Part shown: positions 30,538 to 36,911 of the stretch, piece by piece
Position numbering within the stretch: position 1 is the stretch's first letter
Layout of the letters: the number at the start of each line of letters is the position of its first letter
Source: a virus
Virus record (IMG/VR): IMGVR_UViG_3300035666_000084
Span: 1-37,016 of that record
Reading direction: 5' to 3' (one strand)
Length of the DNA stretch: 37,016 nt
The notes under the pieces: generated by a model
What the model saw: the letters and a program-made list of their open reading frames with translations, nothing else
Database searches by the model: none
Told to the model about the DNA's origin: nothing
Translations under genes and position numbers: made by a program

Positions 30538-31542
30538 CTAAAACATCAATTTCGCAGAATAACAATTCGTACAAATTTCTTTGTATGCCTTCTCTACTGT
30601 ATTAATATGTAGGTCGCTGAGCCAGACATCTCTAATAGACTGTGTTGTTAAATCACCAAACTTATAATCAAAGTTGTAATCATTGCAACATAGAAATACA
30701 GAACCAGCAGAGTTTACGTTCAACCATTCTGTAGATCGATCGCCCCAGTTATTGCAACCAATGACTTGCTTGTTCCCTTGCTGCTGTTTACGCAGATATG
30801 GCTTATTGGTAACTAGGTGATCAATTGTTCCTGCGCGATCATATATCGCATCTTTGTGAATATTGATTCCTGGAAATAAACTCCGAGCCAGTTCAAATTG
30901 TTTCTGATGTTCGCCAGTTCGAGGATTGAGATCGTATTCGAGAGAATTAAACTCTGGACCCTTTGTAAGATATCCACCATCAACTGGACCCTGATCAAGT
31001 CCATTAATGCCAATCTGAAATTCAGAGCCAAGATGTTTTAATTCTTGAGAAGCATATTGAACATTATTAATCAATCTGTCAAACTGCTCTGGTGAGAAAC
31101 CAGTGCGTTTCGACCATAAGTTTCTCTCAAATGCTGGAATGTTTAGACCAACGTGAATCACAACATCGCTATAACTCTTGATCAGATCAACGCGTGACTT
31201 TGTGAGCGACACACCATTGCTTAGAACATAGCAATTGAACTTGTAAATTCTCAAGAGTTCAAACAGATGATCCAGTTGCTTGTAAAGCAGAATCTCATTA
31301 TAGTGAGAGAGTGTGATTGTCTTGAAGTTTGGATCGATGACGCTATCAGGTTTTTTCATTTCTTCGCGAATGTCAGAAAGAATCTTTTCGATCAAACTTG
31401 GATGCATTGTTCCACTGCCTTCTTCAGGCTGCGGGATATACTTGACTGGACAAAACCAACATTTGGCGTTGCAGAAACCAAACGGATCTAATTGTAGATG
31501 TTTGATTTTCGTATTTCTGATTTTATTCGCAACAAATGACAT
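30538..31542 (-). CDS. Radical SAM protein with SPASM-like C-terminal domain
   Basis: 334 residues. The cluster motif is LDPFGFCNAKCWFCPVKYI (Cys24, Cys28, Cys31). The C-terminal region has further Cys groups (VIGCNNWGDRSTEW, VFLCCNDYNFDYKFGD, ICTNCYSAK) like SPASM auxiliary cluster domains. These enzymes modify peptides, sugars or cofactors by radical chemistry. The substrate is unknown. It starts after tRNA-Arg with an AGGTGA ribosome site. Confidence 0.87.
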   Translation of the reverse strand: MSFVANKIRNTKIKHLQLDPFGFCNAKCWFCPVKYIPQPEEGSGTMHPSLIEKILSDIREEMKKPDSVIDPNFKTITLSHYNEILLYKQLDHLFELLRIYKFNCYVLSNGVSLTKSRVDLIKSYSDVVIHVGLNIPAFERNLWSKRTGFSPEQFDRLINNVQYASQELKHLGSEFQIGINGLDQGPVDGGYLTKGPEFNSLEYDLNPRTGEHQKQFELARSLFPGINIHKDAIYDRAGTIDHLVTNKPYLRKQQQGNKQVIGCNNWGDRSTEWLNVNSAGSVFLCCNDYNFDYKFGDLTTQSIRDVWLSDLHINTVEKAYKEICTNCYSAKLMF

Positions 31543-31556
31543 ACATCACCTATAAT

Positions 31557-31632
31557 TGGCACGCTCGGCAGGAATCGAACCTGCGACCCACAGCTTAGAA
31601 GGCTGTTGTTCTATCCGCTGAACTACGAGCGC
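31557..31632 (-). tRNA. tRNA-Arg (TCT)
   Basis: Acceptor GCGCTCG / CGAGCGT (G1-U72 wobble), anticodon arm ACAGC-CTTCTAA-GCTGT, T-arm GCAGG-TTCGATT-CCTGC, encoded GCCA. First 10 nt overlap the upstream gene. Confidence 0.94.
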
Positions 31633-32153
31633 AAATCCTCAGAACCAAAAGAGAGACCTACGCGTGGAGTCATGGGCTTTGTATCATGCCACATTCCACG
31701 CGGAACATAAATCAACTCTCCTGGTTCTAAAACCTTTTCAAAGTTTCGTTTTCGACCTTCAACTTTCCACAGAGTGTATCCAGTCATTTGCCAACACCAA
31801 ACATCCATCACATCATGATGGCGTCCATATGTGGCTGACTCTGCACTCAAACTTATATATGCGAGCGCAGTGAAGTTCTGTGGGCGACGACGAACATTAT
31901 GTGTTCGAGAAATCTGTTTTAAAAATTCACCAACAACTGGAATTTGTTCGACACGATGAAGAACAAATCCAAGTTTATCTTGAAATTTGAAGATATCCTT
32001 GTAATCTGTTTTTAAATGTATCTGATATTCACGATCAAACTCTAATAGAATTTCATCCCAACTCGGAGTTGGGATTTTTACGTGCCCGAAATGATAATAG
32101 TCTTCATTGTTGCGAGCAGCAATATAGTTTGTATCGTATAGAAAATGAAACAT
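31623..32153 (-). CDS. JmjC/cupin-like oxygenase
   Basis: 176 residues. ATYGRHHDVMDVWCWQMTGY holds the His-x-Asp-type metal pair and LWKVEG follows, then LEPGELIYVPRGMWHDTKPM with the distal His and RVGLSFG, as in JmjC-type Fe(II) hydroxylases. The start is 9 nt downstream of the tRNA-Gly 3' end with no ribosome site. The stop TAG is inside tRNA-Arg. Confidence 0.78.
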   Translation of the reverse strand: MFHFLYDTNYIAARNNEDYYHFGHVKIPTPSWDEILLEFDREYQIHLKTDYKDIFKFQDKLGFVLHRVEQIPVVGEFLKQISRTHNVRRRPQNFTALAYISLSAESATYGRHHDVMDVWCWQMTGYTLWKVEGRKRNFEKVLEPGELIYVPRGMWHDTKPMTPRVGLSFGSEDLRS

Positions 32154-32161
32154 AATTAAAT

Positions 32162-32235
32162 TGGAGCGGTGTGCGAGAATCGAACTCGCTTAACCAGCTT
32201 GGAAGGCTGGGACACAACCAATATGCCAACACCGC
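32162..32235 (-). tRNA. tRNA-Gly (TCC)
   Basis: Acceptor GCGGTGT / ACACCGC, anticodon arm CCAGC-CTTCCAA-GCTGG, T-arm GCGAG-TTCGATT-CTCGC, encoded TCCA. Confidence 0.95.
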
Positions 32236-32236
32236 A

Positions 32237-32962
32237 TTATTCGAATAAAGTTGAGTGTGAATCCATCATTGCCAGATATGCGTTCTCTTCACCAACGTTG
32301 TAATAGTACAAAGCCAAACTCTTTCGAGTCACACCATCAGGAGTATTTAACGGATGAGGATGACCGTGCCATGGCTTTCCGTTTGTATTGAACAGCACAC
32401 AACGATTGAAGATTGGAGCAATCTTCTGTACACATTCAGTCTTATCTGCGTTCCACAATTCTAAATGACCACCCCATTCATCTTGCCAATCTTTGTTTAG
32501 ATACAACAGAAGATTTAATTGACGATGCAGACGAGTATGATTTTCAATATTGAAATCAATATGAACGCCAAGTTTACCACCACGTTCGATATTATGAAGA
32601 CCACCACCATACAGACGAGTATCAGCAACGAGTCCAGGAACTCGAGTCAAATGTTCGAGCCAATTTAGAACATACCCTGAATTCAACTCATGTAAGACAT
32701 GACGAATGAATTGCGGAATAAAGAACTCGCTCTTTGACATGAGTTTTAACTCATGTGTGCCGTCAAACTTATGCCAATAGTCTTTGTTGTAACTATCGAA
32801 ATGAATTAGAACTTCATCGAGGACTTCAGGTGGAAGAAAATCATCGATCACAATATGCGGAAATGGATTTGCTTGCGCATATTGAACTTTTGCAGAATTA
32901 AGCCATTCTGGATTATAGTATTTTTGAACAAACCATTCTCGAAAGTCTGTCAGATCTTTCAT
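32237..32962 (-). CDS. 2OG-Fe(II) oxygenase, prolyl-hydroxylase type
   Basis: 241 residues. FPHIVIDDFLPPEVLDEVL is the usual N-terminus, GVHIDFNIE the HxD metal pair, LLYLNKDWQDEWGGHLELW the core strand, and PWHGHPHPLNTPDGVTRKSL the distal His and Arg. A complete P4H-like domain. Target may be protein, nucleotide or sugar. GGAG ribosome site after tRNA-Leu. Confidence 0.88.
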   Translation of the reverse strand: MKDLTDFREWFVQKYYNPEWLNSAKVQYAQANPFPHIVIDDFLPPEVLDEVLIHFDSYNKDYWHKFDGTHELKLMSKSEFFIPQFIRHVLHELNSGYVLNWLEHLTRVPGLVADTRLYGGGLHNIERGGKLGVHIDFNIENHTRLHRQLNLLLYLNKDWQDEWGGHLELWNADKTECVQKIAPIFNRCVLFNTNGKPWHGHPHPLNTPDGVTRKSLALYYYNVGEENAYLAMMDSHSTLFE

Positions 32963-32975
32963 ATTGACTCCAATT

Positions 32976-33060
32976 TGGTGCGACTGGTCGGACTTGAACC
33001 GACATGGCTAACGCCGACAGATTTTAAGTCTGTTGTGTATACCGATTCCACCACAGTCGC
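32976..33060 (-). tRNA. tRNA-Leu (TAA)
   Basis: Acceptor GCGACTG / CAGTCGC, anticodon arm CAGA-CTTAAAA-TCTG, long variable arm, T-arm GTCGG-TTCAAGT-CCGAC, encoded ACCA. Confidence 0.95.
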
Positions 33061-33065
33061 GAAAA

Positions 33066-33626
33066 TTACTTCAACGTACTCATGATGTCATTGTATACTT
33101 GATCCTGTTTGTCGTGCACAAGATCCCAAATATTTTCACACCAAAGATCGAAATATTCTTGACTGTCTTTTTCTGACGAATTGAGTTCAGGAACCATTTC
33201 GTGCATCATCTCTTCGATCTCACCCTCTTCGCCCCATTCACATCCATCAATCATACCATCTTTATTGTAAATATAAACACCAAAGAAATTTGGCATTTCG
33301 TCTTCATACATCACAGAAGCGATGAAGTCAGGATCAACAGAAGCAATCTGCTCAAAGAGCCACTCTAATCCTGATTGTGGAAAACTCCATGCAGAGATTG
33401 TATTGAAATAATCTTCACCGCGATCTTCGAAGTGACACCACTTCGGACCAACGTTTTCTAGATTCCATTCATATAATTTGGTGATTTCTGGATCAATTCC
33501 AAAGATGTCGCTGAACCACTCATAGCCATCTCCAGTTCGAACTCGAGAATAGAGTTCTTGCAACTTTGCTTTGCCAGCATCGTTGAGTTTGTCAAAACGA
33601 ACCGAAGTATTCACATGATTTGCCAT
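33066..33626 (-). CDS. Conserved phage protein, possible Api92-like ferredoxin-fold
   Basis: 186 residues. MANHVNTSVRFDKLNDAGK and YEWNLENVGPKWCHFEDRGE are reminiscent of the Api92/DUF1281 ferredoxin-fold group, but I cannot be certain. The C-terminal half is strongly acidic with aromatic residues. GGAG ribosome site. Function unknown. Confidence 0.68.
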   Translation of the reverse strand: MANHVNTSVRFDKLNDAGKAKLQELYSRVRTGDGYEWFSDIFGIDPEITKLYEWNLENVGPKWCHFEDRGEDYFNTISAWSFPQSGLEWLFEQIASVDPDFIASVMYEDEMPNFFGVYIYNKDGMIDGCEWGEEGEIEEMMHEMVPELNSSEKDSQEYFDLWCENIWDLVHDKQDQVYNDIMSTLK

Positions 33627-33647
33627 AACAATCTCCAGTTATAAAAT

Positions 33648-33724
33648 TGGTCGGACAGAGAGGATTCGAACCTCCGACCCTCTGCTCCCAAAGCAGATGC
33701 ACTACCAGGCTGTGCTACTGTCCG
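33648..33724 (-). tRNA. tRNA-Pro (TGG)
   Basis: Acceptor CGGACAG / CTGTCCG, anticodon arm TCTGC-TTTGGGA-GCAGA, T-arm GGAGG-TTCGAAT-CCTCT, encoded ACCA. Confidence 0.95.
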
Positions 33725-33735
33725 ATTGTTCATCT

Positions 33736-33764
33736 ATTCTACTATATCTAGTCGTAAAAGTAAA
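33736..33764 (-). promoter_or_regulatory. Sigma70-like promoter before tRNA-Pro
   Basis: Minus strand: -35 TTTACT (33759-33764), 17-bp spacer, -10 TAGAAT (33736-33741). It begins one base after the CCA of the upstream tRNA and drives the tRNA-Pro end of the array. Confidence 0.62.
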
Positions 33765-33765
33765 G

Positions 33766-33841
33766 TGGTGGGACCACTTGGATTTGAACCAAGACTCAAC
33801 GAATTATGAGTTCGCTGCATTAACCGTTATGCTATAGTCCC
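33766..33841 (-). tRNA. tRNA-Met (CAT)
   Basis: Acceptor GGGACTA / TGGTCCC, anticodon arm CGAA-CTCATAA-TTCG, T-arm CTTGG-TTCAAAT-CCAAG, encoded ACCA. Full 1:72 pair, so elongator Met or Ile-CAT. Confidence 0.93.
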
Positions 33842-33842
33842 A

Positions 33843-34070
33843 TCATTCTATAATTTCAATTTCACTTTCTGTAACTACAGCAACTCTTGCACCACAAGGC
33901 AAGAGTGTTTTCTCATTTCCAGAATATACGACTTCACTTGGTCCATGAATCTTCACACGGTGACAATAAGTATTCTTCCTGCCTTCCTTGATGGTAAGCA
34001 CAGGATTATTTTCGTTGTTCTTTTTATTTGCACGAATGACGTGCTGATTGACATGAATATACTTTTTCAT
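33843..34070 (-). CDS. Conserved small phage protein (75 aa)
   Basis: MKKYIHVNQHVIRANKKNNE and NTYCHRVKIHGPSEVVYS, then CGARVAVVTESEIEI, form a small beta-rich protein common in environmental phages and bacteria. Three possible starts in a row (GTG 34076, ATG 34073, ATG 34070) follow GGAG; 34070 has the best spacing. Function unknown. Confidence 0.72.
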   Translation of the reverse strand: MKKYIHVNQHVIRANKKNNENNPVLTIKEGRKNTYCHRVKIHGPSEVVYSGNEKTLLPCGARVAVVTESEIEIIE

Positions 34071-34084
34071 CATCACTCCAAAAC

Positions 34085-34159
34085 TGGTGCGGGATGAGAG
34101 GGTCGAACTCCCGACATTTGCCGTGTAAAGGCACTACTCTACCACTGAGTTAATCCCGC
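34085..34159 (-). tRNA. tRNA-Val (TAC)
   Basis: Acceptor GCGGGAT / ATCCCGC, anticodon arm TGCC-TTTACAC-GGCA, encoded ACCA. Confidence 0.94.
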
Positions 34160-34165
34160 ATAAAC

Positions 34166-34240
34166 TGGAGTTGCGGACTGGACTCGCACCAGCATAAAAG
34201 AGTTTTGCAGACTCTTGCATAACTTTTCTGCCACCGCAAC
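34166..34240 (-). tRNA. tRNA-Cys (GCA)
   Basis: Acceptor GTTGCGG / CCGCAAC, anticodon arm AGAGT-CTGCAAA-ACTCT, T-loop reads GTGCGAG where TTC-type is usual, encoded TCCA. Confidence 0.92.
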
Positions 34241-34244
34241 AAAA

Positions 34245-34330
34245 TGGTGGGTGAAGTAGGATTCGAACCTACTCAGCCAATGGCAGCGGATTTACAGTCC
34301 GACGCGACTCTCCAACTTCGCCGTTCACCC
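34245..34330 (-). tRNA. tRNA-Tyr (GTA)
   Basis: Acceptor GGGTGAA / TTCACCC, anticodon arm CGGA-CTGTAAA-TCCG, long variable arm, T-arm GTAGG-TTCGAAT-CCTAC, encoded ACCA. Confidence 0.94.
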
Positions 34331-34334
34331 AATA

Positions 34335-34408
34335 TGGCTGAGGAGCATGGATTCGAACCACGATAAGCAGGATCAAAACCTGCTGTCCTGCCGTTAGACG
34401 ACTCCTCA
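34335..34408 (-). tRNA. tRNA-Gln (TTG)
   Basis: Acceptor TGAGGAG / CTCCTCA (weak 1:72 pair usual for Gln), anticodon arm GCAGG-TTTTGAT-CCTGC, encoded GCCA. Confidence 0.94.
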
Positions 34409-34675
34409 AAAAGTGCTGGATGGGATAGTTGGGTTTGCTCACTCCAGGCATCCGATGAAGGCGACACATTACTGCTCGCCACATCCAGCGAAAAAGTTGC
34501 TTCCTCTCTGCGGTGGTCACTATAGCGCATAAAAAGTCGCGCCTCCATCCACTTCACGACCCAGAGAGGATTTTCGCATTGCCAGCGCCAGTTCGGTTAG
34601 ACTGGAACCACCCTACGGACATCACGCCGTTTCTCATCATCTGGGTAGACTAGCCGTTGACTAGACGGCACGTTT
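34409..34675 (-). other. 267-bp GC-richer spacer with small hairpins in the tRNA array
   Basis: No tRNA and no convincing gene. Two short overlapping frames exist on the minus strand but both run through the tRNA genes. Two 5-bp hairpins with tRNA-arm-like loops occur: GCCGT-CTAGTCA-ACGGC and CCAGT-CTAACCGA-ACTGG (minus strand). It may be an ncRNA or remnants of tRNA genes. Confidence 0.4.
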
Positions 34676-34750
34676 TGGTGGAGGATGAGAGAATCGAACT
34701 CTCAACTCTGCGATGCAAACGCAGCGTGTTCCCATTAGCACTAATCCCCC
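34676..34750 (-). tRNA. tRNA-Ala (TGC)
   Basis: Acceptor GGGGGAT / ATCCTCC with the G3-U70 alanine identity pair, anticodon arm CTGCG-TTTGCAT-CGCAG, encoded ACCA. Confidence 0.95.
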
Positions 34751-34757
34751 AAAACAG

Positions 34758-34802
34758 GCGTGGGCTACCATTTAAGGTTCGTTCTTATCTATGCCCCCAC
34801 GC
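34758..34802. other. 7-bp stem with 31-nt loop between tRNA-Ala and tRNA-Asn
   Basis: GCGTGGG (34758-34764) pairs with CCCACGC (34796-34802). The loop contains ACCATTTAAGGT. The 162-bp gap (34751-34912) otherwise holds no gene or tRNA I can identify. Confidence 0.45.
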
Positions 34803-34912
34803 AACATAGAATGCATTCCGTTCTGCCTCATATATCAATCAGTGCTCCCGAAACGGAAAAGCCTCAACACTGATAGGATGAACCCGACAGATGCATCTGC
34901 AGGTCACCAAGA

Positions 34913-34987
34913 TGGCTGGCACGGGTGGGATCGAACCACCGACAGGCTGATTAACAGTCAGCTGATCTACCGCTGATCTACGCGCCA
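34913..34987 (-). tRNA. tRNA-Asn (GTT)
   Basis: Acceptor TGGCGCG / CGTGCCA, anticodon arm GCTGA-CTGTTAA-TCAGC, T-arm with GGTTCGATCC, encoded GCCA. Confidence 0.94.
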
Positions 34988-35003
34988 AAACATTTTCACA
35001 AAT

Positions 35004-35078
35004 TGGTGAGACCACTGGGACTCGAACCCAGAACTTACTGGTTAAAAGCCAGTTACTCTACCATTGAGTTATGGTCTC
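35004..35078 (-). tRNA. tRNA-Lys (TTT)
   Basis: Acceptor GAGACCA / TGGTCTC, anticodon arm CTGG-CTTTTAA-CCAG, T-arm CTGGG-TTCGAGT-CCCAG, encoded ACCA. Confidence 0.95.
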
Positions 35079-35099
35079 AAAAATCACATAACAAAAATT

Positions 35100-35174
35100 T
35101 GGTGAACCCAAGGGAATTCGAATCCCTATTCCAGCCGTGAAAGGGCTGTGTCCTGACCGTTAGACGATGGGTCC
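35100..35174 (-). tRNA. tRNA-Glu (TTC)
   Basis: Acceptor GGACCCA / TGGGTTC, anticodon arm CAGCC-CTTTCAC-GGCTG, T-arm AGGGA-TTCGAAT-TCCCT, encoded ACCA. Confidence 0.95.
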
Positions 35175-35175
35175 A

Positions 35176-35251
35176 TGGTGCCGCCGATAGGACTCGAACC
35201 TACAACCCCCTGATTACAAATCAGGTGCACTACCAGTTGTGCTACAGCGGC
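35176..35251 (-). tRNA. tRNA-Thr (TGT)
   Basis: Acceptor GCCGCTG / CGGCGGC, anticodon arm CTGA-TTTGTAA-TCAG, T-arm GTAGG-TTCGAGT-CCTAT, encoded ACCA. First tRNA of the array in the direction of transcription. Confidence 0.95.
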
Positions 35252-35310
35252 AATAATATTTTTAAACAGCAAGAGCAATCGCGAAGGACGCTCATCAACC
35301 TTATACATAT

Positions 35311-35339
35311 ATTCTAACGTACAAGGCTGCAAAAGACAA
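35311..35339 (-). promoter_or_regulatory. Sigma70-like promoter leading the tRNA array
   Basis: Minus strand: -35 TTGTCT (35334-35339), 17-bp spacer, -10 TAGAAT (35311-35316), preceding tRNA-Thr by 60 bp. The TTGTACG-TAGAATAT core recurs at 35732. The 254-bp gap 35252-35505 holds this promoter and no gene I can support. Confidence 0.65.
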
Positions 35340-35505
35340 CAGCTAAAAACCTTTTAAAATCAACACCTTAAAAAGATCGCAGTTTTCGGTGCGGGAGGGG
35401 AAATTCATAGGCACCGTGGAACTCTTGTCCCACCTCAAGAAGATGAGGGCGTCGCGAATCACGCAGGAAATCATACAACTAGTATATAGCGCAATTCAAA
35501 ATAAA

Positions 35506-35658
35506 TCAAGGATGTTCTCTATAAAATTTCACCAAATTCCAAACTTGCCAAATGACCAAAAATGTACACATCCAACCAATCAATGTTCCACGATTGACAA
35601 AGGCAGCAAAACTTGTTGCAGCAAGAAATACCAAATCAACAATAGGAATAAGCATCAT
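35506..35658 (-). CDS. Small membrane protein (50 aa)
   Basis: Reads MMLIPIVDLVFLAATSFAAF, short loop VNRGT, second hydrophobic stretch LIGWMCTFLVIWQVWNLV, ending KFYREHP. Two membrane helices. The ATG overlaps the stop of the upstream gene (ATGA). No ribosome site of its own, so probably coupled. Size and topology would fit a small holin-like or envelope protein, but there is no direct evidence. Confidence 0.6.
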   Translation of the reverse strand: MMLIPIVDLVFLAATSFAAFVNRGTLIGWMCTFLVIWQVWNLVKFYREHP

Positions 35659-35858
35659 GCGTATTCAGTCACTTTATCAAGACGCTTCATCGGGAACGCA
35701 CACTTACCTTCCTTGCGCATCTTGACTTGATATTCTACCGTACAATCAAAACAAATGTCAAGTGTTTTGCTGTTCTTGACTGTTTGCAATTCTATCTGAT
35801 ACAACTCCCACTGAAAGTCGGTGAAACATTGCGGTTTACTGATCGAGAGTTTTGCCAT
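35655..35858 (-). CDS. Hypothetical protein (67 aa) with Cys pair
   Basis: MAKLSISKPQCFTDFQWELY start and a CFDC motif with two further Cys residues, possibly metal binding. It overlaps neighbours by 23 nt upstream and 4 nt downstream. A consensus-like promoter lies inside it. No family recognised. Confidence 0.58.
   Translation of the reverse strand: MAKLSISKPQCFTDFQWELYQIELQTVKNSKTLDICFDCTVEYQVKMRKEGKCAFPMKRLDKVTEYA
35732..35761 (-). promoter_or_regulatory. Sigma70-like promoter inside the 67-aa gene
   Basis: Minus strand: -35 TTGACA (35756-35761, perfect), 18-bp spacer, -10 TAGAAT (35732-35737). It would transcribe the small membrane protein and tRNA array. Confidence 0.55.
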
Positions 35859-36099
35859 GTTGATTCACCAGTTGTTCAAATGTTCTAAACAGTTTGTCAA
35901 ATCGAATTTCATATAGTTCTTGCATTCCCATCAATGCATTCGCTATTTGATCTGGACTCATGTCATATTCTAAAACACCTTCAGTCAGATCTTTAAGATC
36001 TGATGTAATGTTCCAGCAAGACATGATCTGCGTTTCCATTTCAAGTCGATCGAACTTTATTCGAATTCGACCATTCTCATCTACATATGCTTCTGTCAT
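35836..36099 (-). CDS. Conserved phage protein (87 aa)
   Basis: From ATG 36099 (GGGAGAG upstream), overlapping the preceding stop as ATGA. LEMETQIMSCWNITSDLKDL and QIANALMGMQELYEIRFDKL resemble a small helical protein frequent in T4-like cyanophages. Function unknown. Confidence 0.68.
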   Translation of the reverse strand: MTEAYVDENGRIRIKFDRLEMETQIMSCWNITSDLKDLTEGVLEYDMSPDQIANALMGMQELYEIRFDKLFRTFEQLVNQHGKTLDQ

Positions 36100-36332
36100 G
36101 TTCTCTCCCATACATGTTCACAATCTGGACACTTCCAAGCAACAGTTCGGTCTTGATCGCGATCATATAGTCCAATTGCGCGACCAAACCTTCCACGTTC
36201 ACGAGTTGCACCATACATGTCAGCAATTCTTGTTGCTTCTCGCTCATCTCTAGTTTCCTTGAAGAAGTGTTCCCAAATAGAACCACCATCAAGATCAGCA
36301 TTGCAGTTTGGGCAATTACCGTGTTCGCTCAT
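36096..36332 (-). CDS. Small zinc-ribbon protein (78 aa)
   Basis: CPNC near the N-terminus (Cys7, Cys10) and CPDC near the C-terminus (KCPDCEHVW), a complete four-cysteine ribbon. Middle part charged and helical. Both ends overlap neighbours as ATGA. May bind nucleic acid or protein. Confidence 0.7.
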   Translation of the reverse strand: MSEHGNCPNCNADLDGGSIWEHFFKETRDEREATRIADMYGATRERGRFGRAIGLYDRDQDRTVAWKCPDCEHVWERT

Positions 36333-36550
36333 TATTTTACTCCAAAATGAACTTTGATATGTGCTATAGGATCAACACCTACGAGATTGCATTGAGATAC
36401 AACATCAATACATTCCCGAACAATCAACTCGGCAAACTTGTCTGAATAATAGTCAACCCATTTGTTACTGTCTTTTTCAAAATAATCAGTATCCAAATTG
36501 GTCGTGATTCCAGCCTGTTCAGCAAGTTGTTTGATTCGTTCGTTCATCAT
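36332..36550 (-). CDS. Conserved small phage protein (72 aa)
   Basis: MNERIKQLAEQAGITTNLDT, then FAELIVRECIDVVSQC and HIKVHFGVK at the C-terminus. The ERIxxLAEQAG ... FAELIVRECxxxx pattern is common in marine T4-like phages. Overlaps both neighbours. Function unknown. Confidence 0.74.
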   Translation of the reverse strand: MMNERIKQLAEQAGITTNLDTDYFEKDSNKWVDYYSDKFAELIVRECIDVVSQCNLVGVDPIAHIKVHFGVK

Positions 36551-36906
36551 ACCACCCGATAAGTCTGTGCGGTCTCACGAACCCAAAACACAATGTTGTC
36601 TGCATCTTCATCCCAATGCGCATTCGGCGCATGTTCTGCAAGAATCGATTCAGTTGTTTGAAGTCCACCCAAATACGATTCGCCGAAAGAAGCAAGACGT
36701 GTTTGGTAGTCGGCTTCCTCTGCAGCATCCCAACCAAACTCTGCTTCAAATGCATCGCAGTGATCGCAAGAGCCAAATGAACCTTGCACCCAACCACGCT
36801 CACCACGATACTCAACAAGGGCAACCCATGAGCCTTGCCAATCTCCAAAGTGTTCGAACGCAATCACGTTTGCACCAGCAGCAATCAATGCAGATTGATA
36901 TGACAT
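36547..36906 (-). CDS. Hypothetical protein (119 aa)
   Basis: Acidic, Trp-rich (FGDWQGSWVALVEYRGERGW, CDHCDAFEAEFGWD). Stop overlaps the next gene's ATG. No good ribosome site and no family recognised. Confidence 0.68.
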   Translation of the reverse strand: MSYQSALIAAGANVIAFEHFGDWQGSWVALVEYRGERGWVQGSFGSCDHCDAFEAEFGWDAAEEADYQTRLASFGESYLGGLQTTESILAEHAPNAHWDEDADNIVFWVRETAQTYRVV

Positions 36907-36911
36907 TATCG

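Noticed and set aside
34269-34557. Two minus-strand frames of 83 and 94 codons
   Set aside because: Both read through the tRNA-Gln and tRNA-Tyr genes, so they cannot be real full-length proteins.
35389-35730. 113-codon plus-strand frame after the tRNA array
   Set aside because: Antisense to the small membrane protein and 67-aa gene, which have overlapping starts and stops typical of this phage; no ribosome site.
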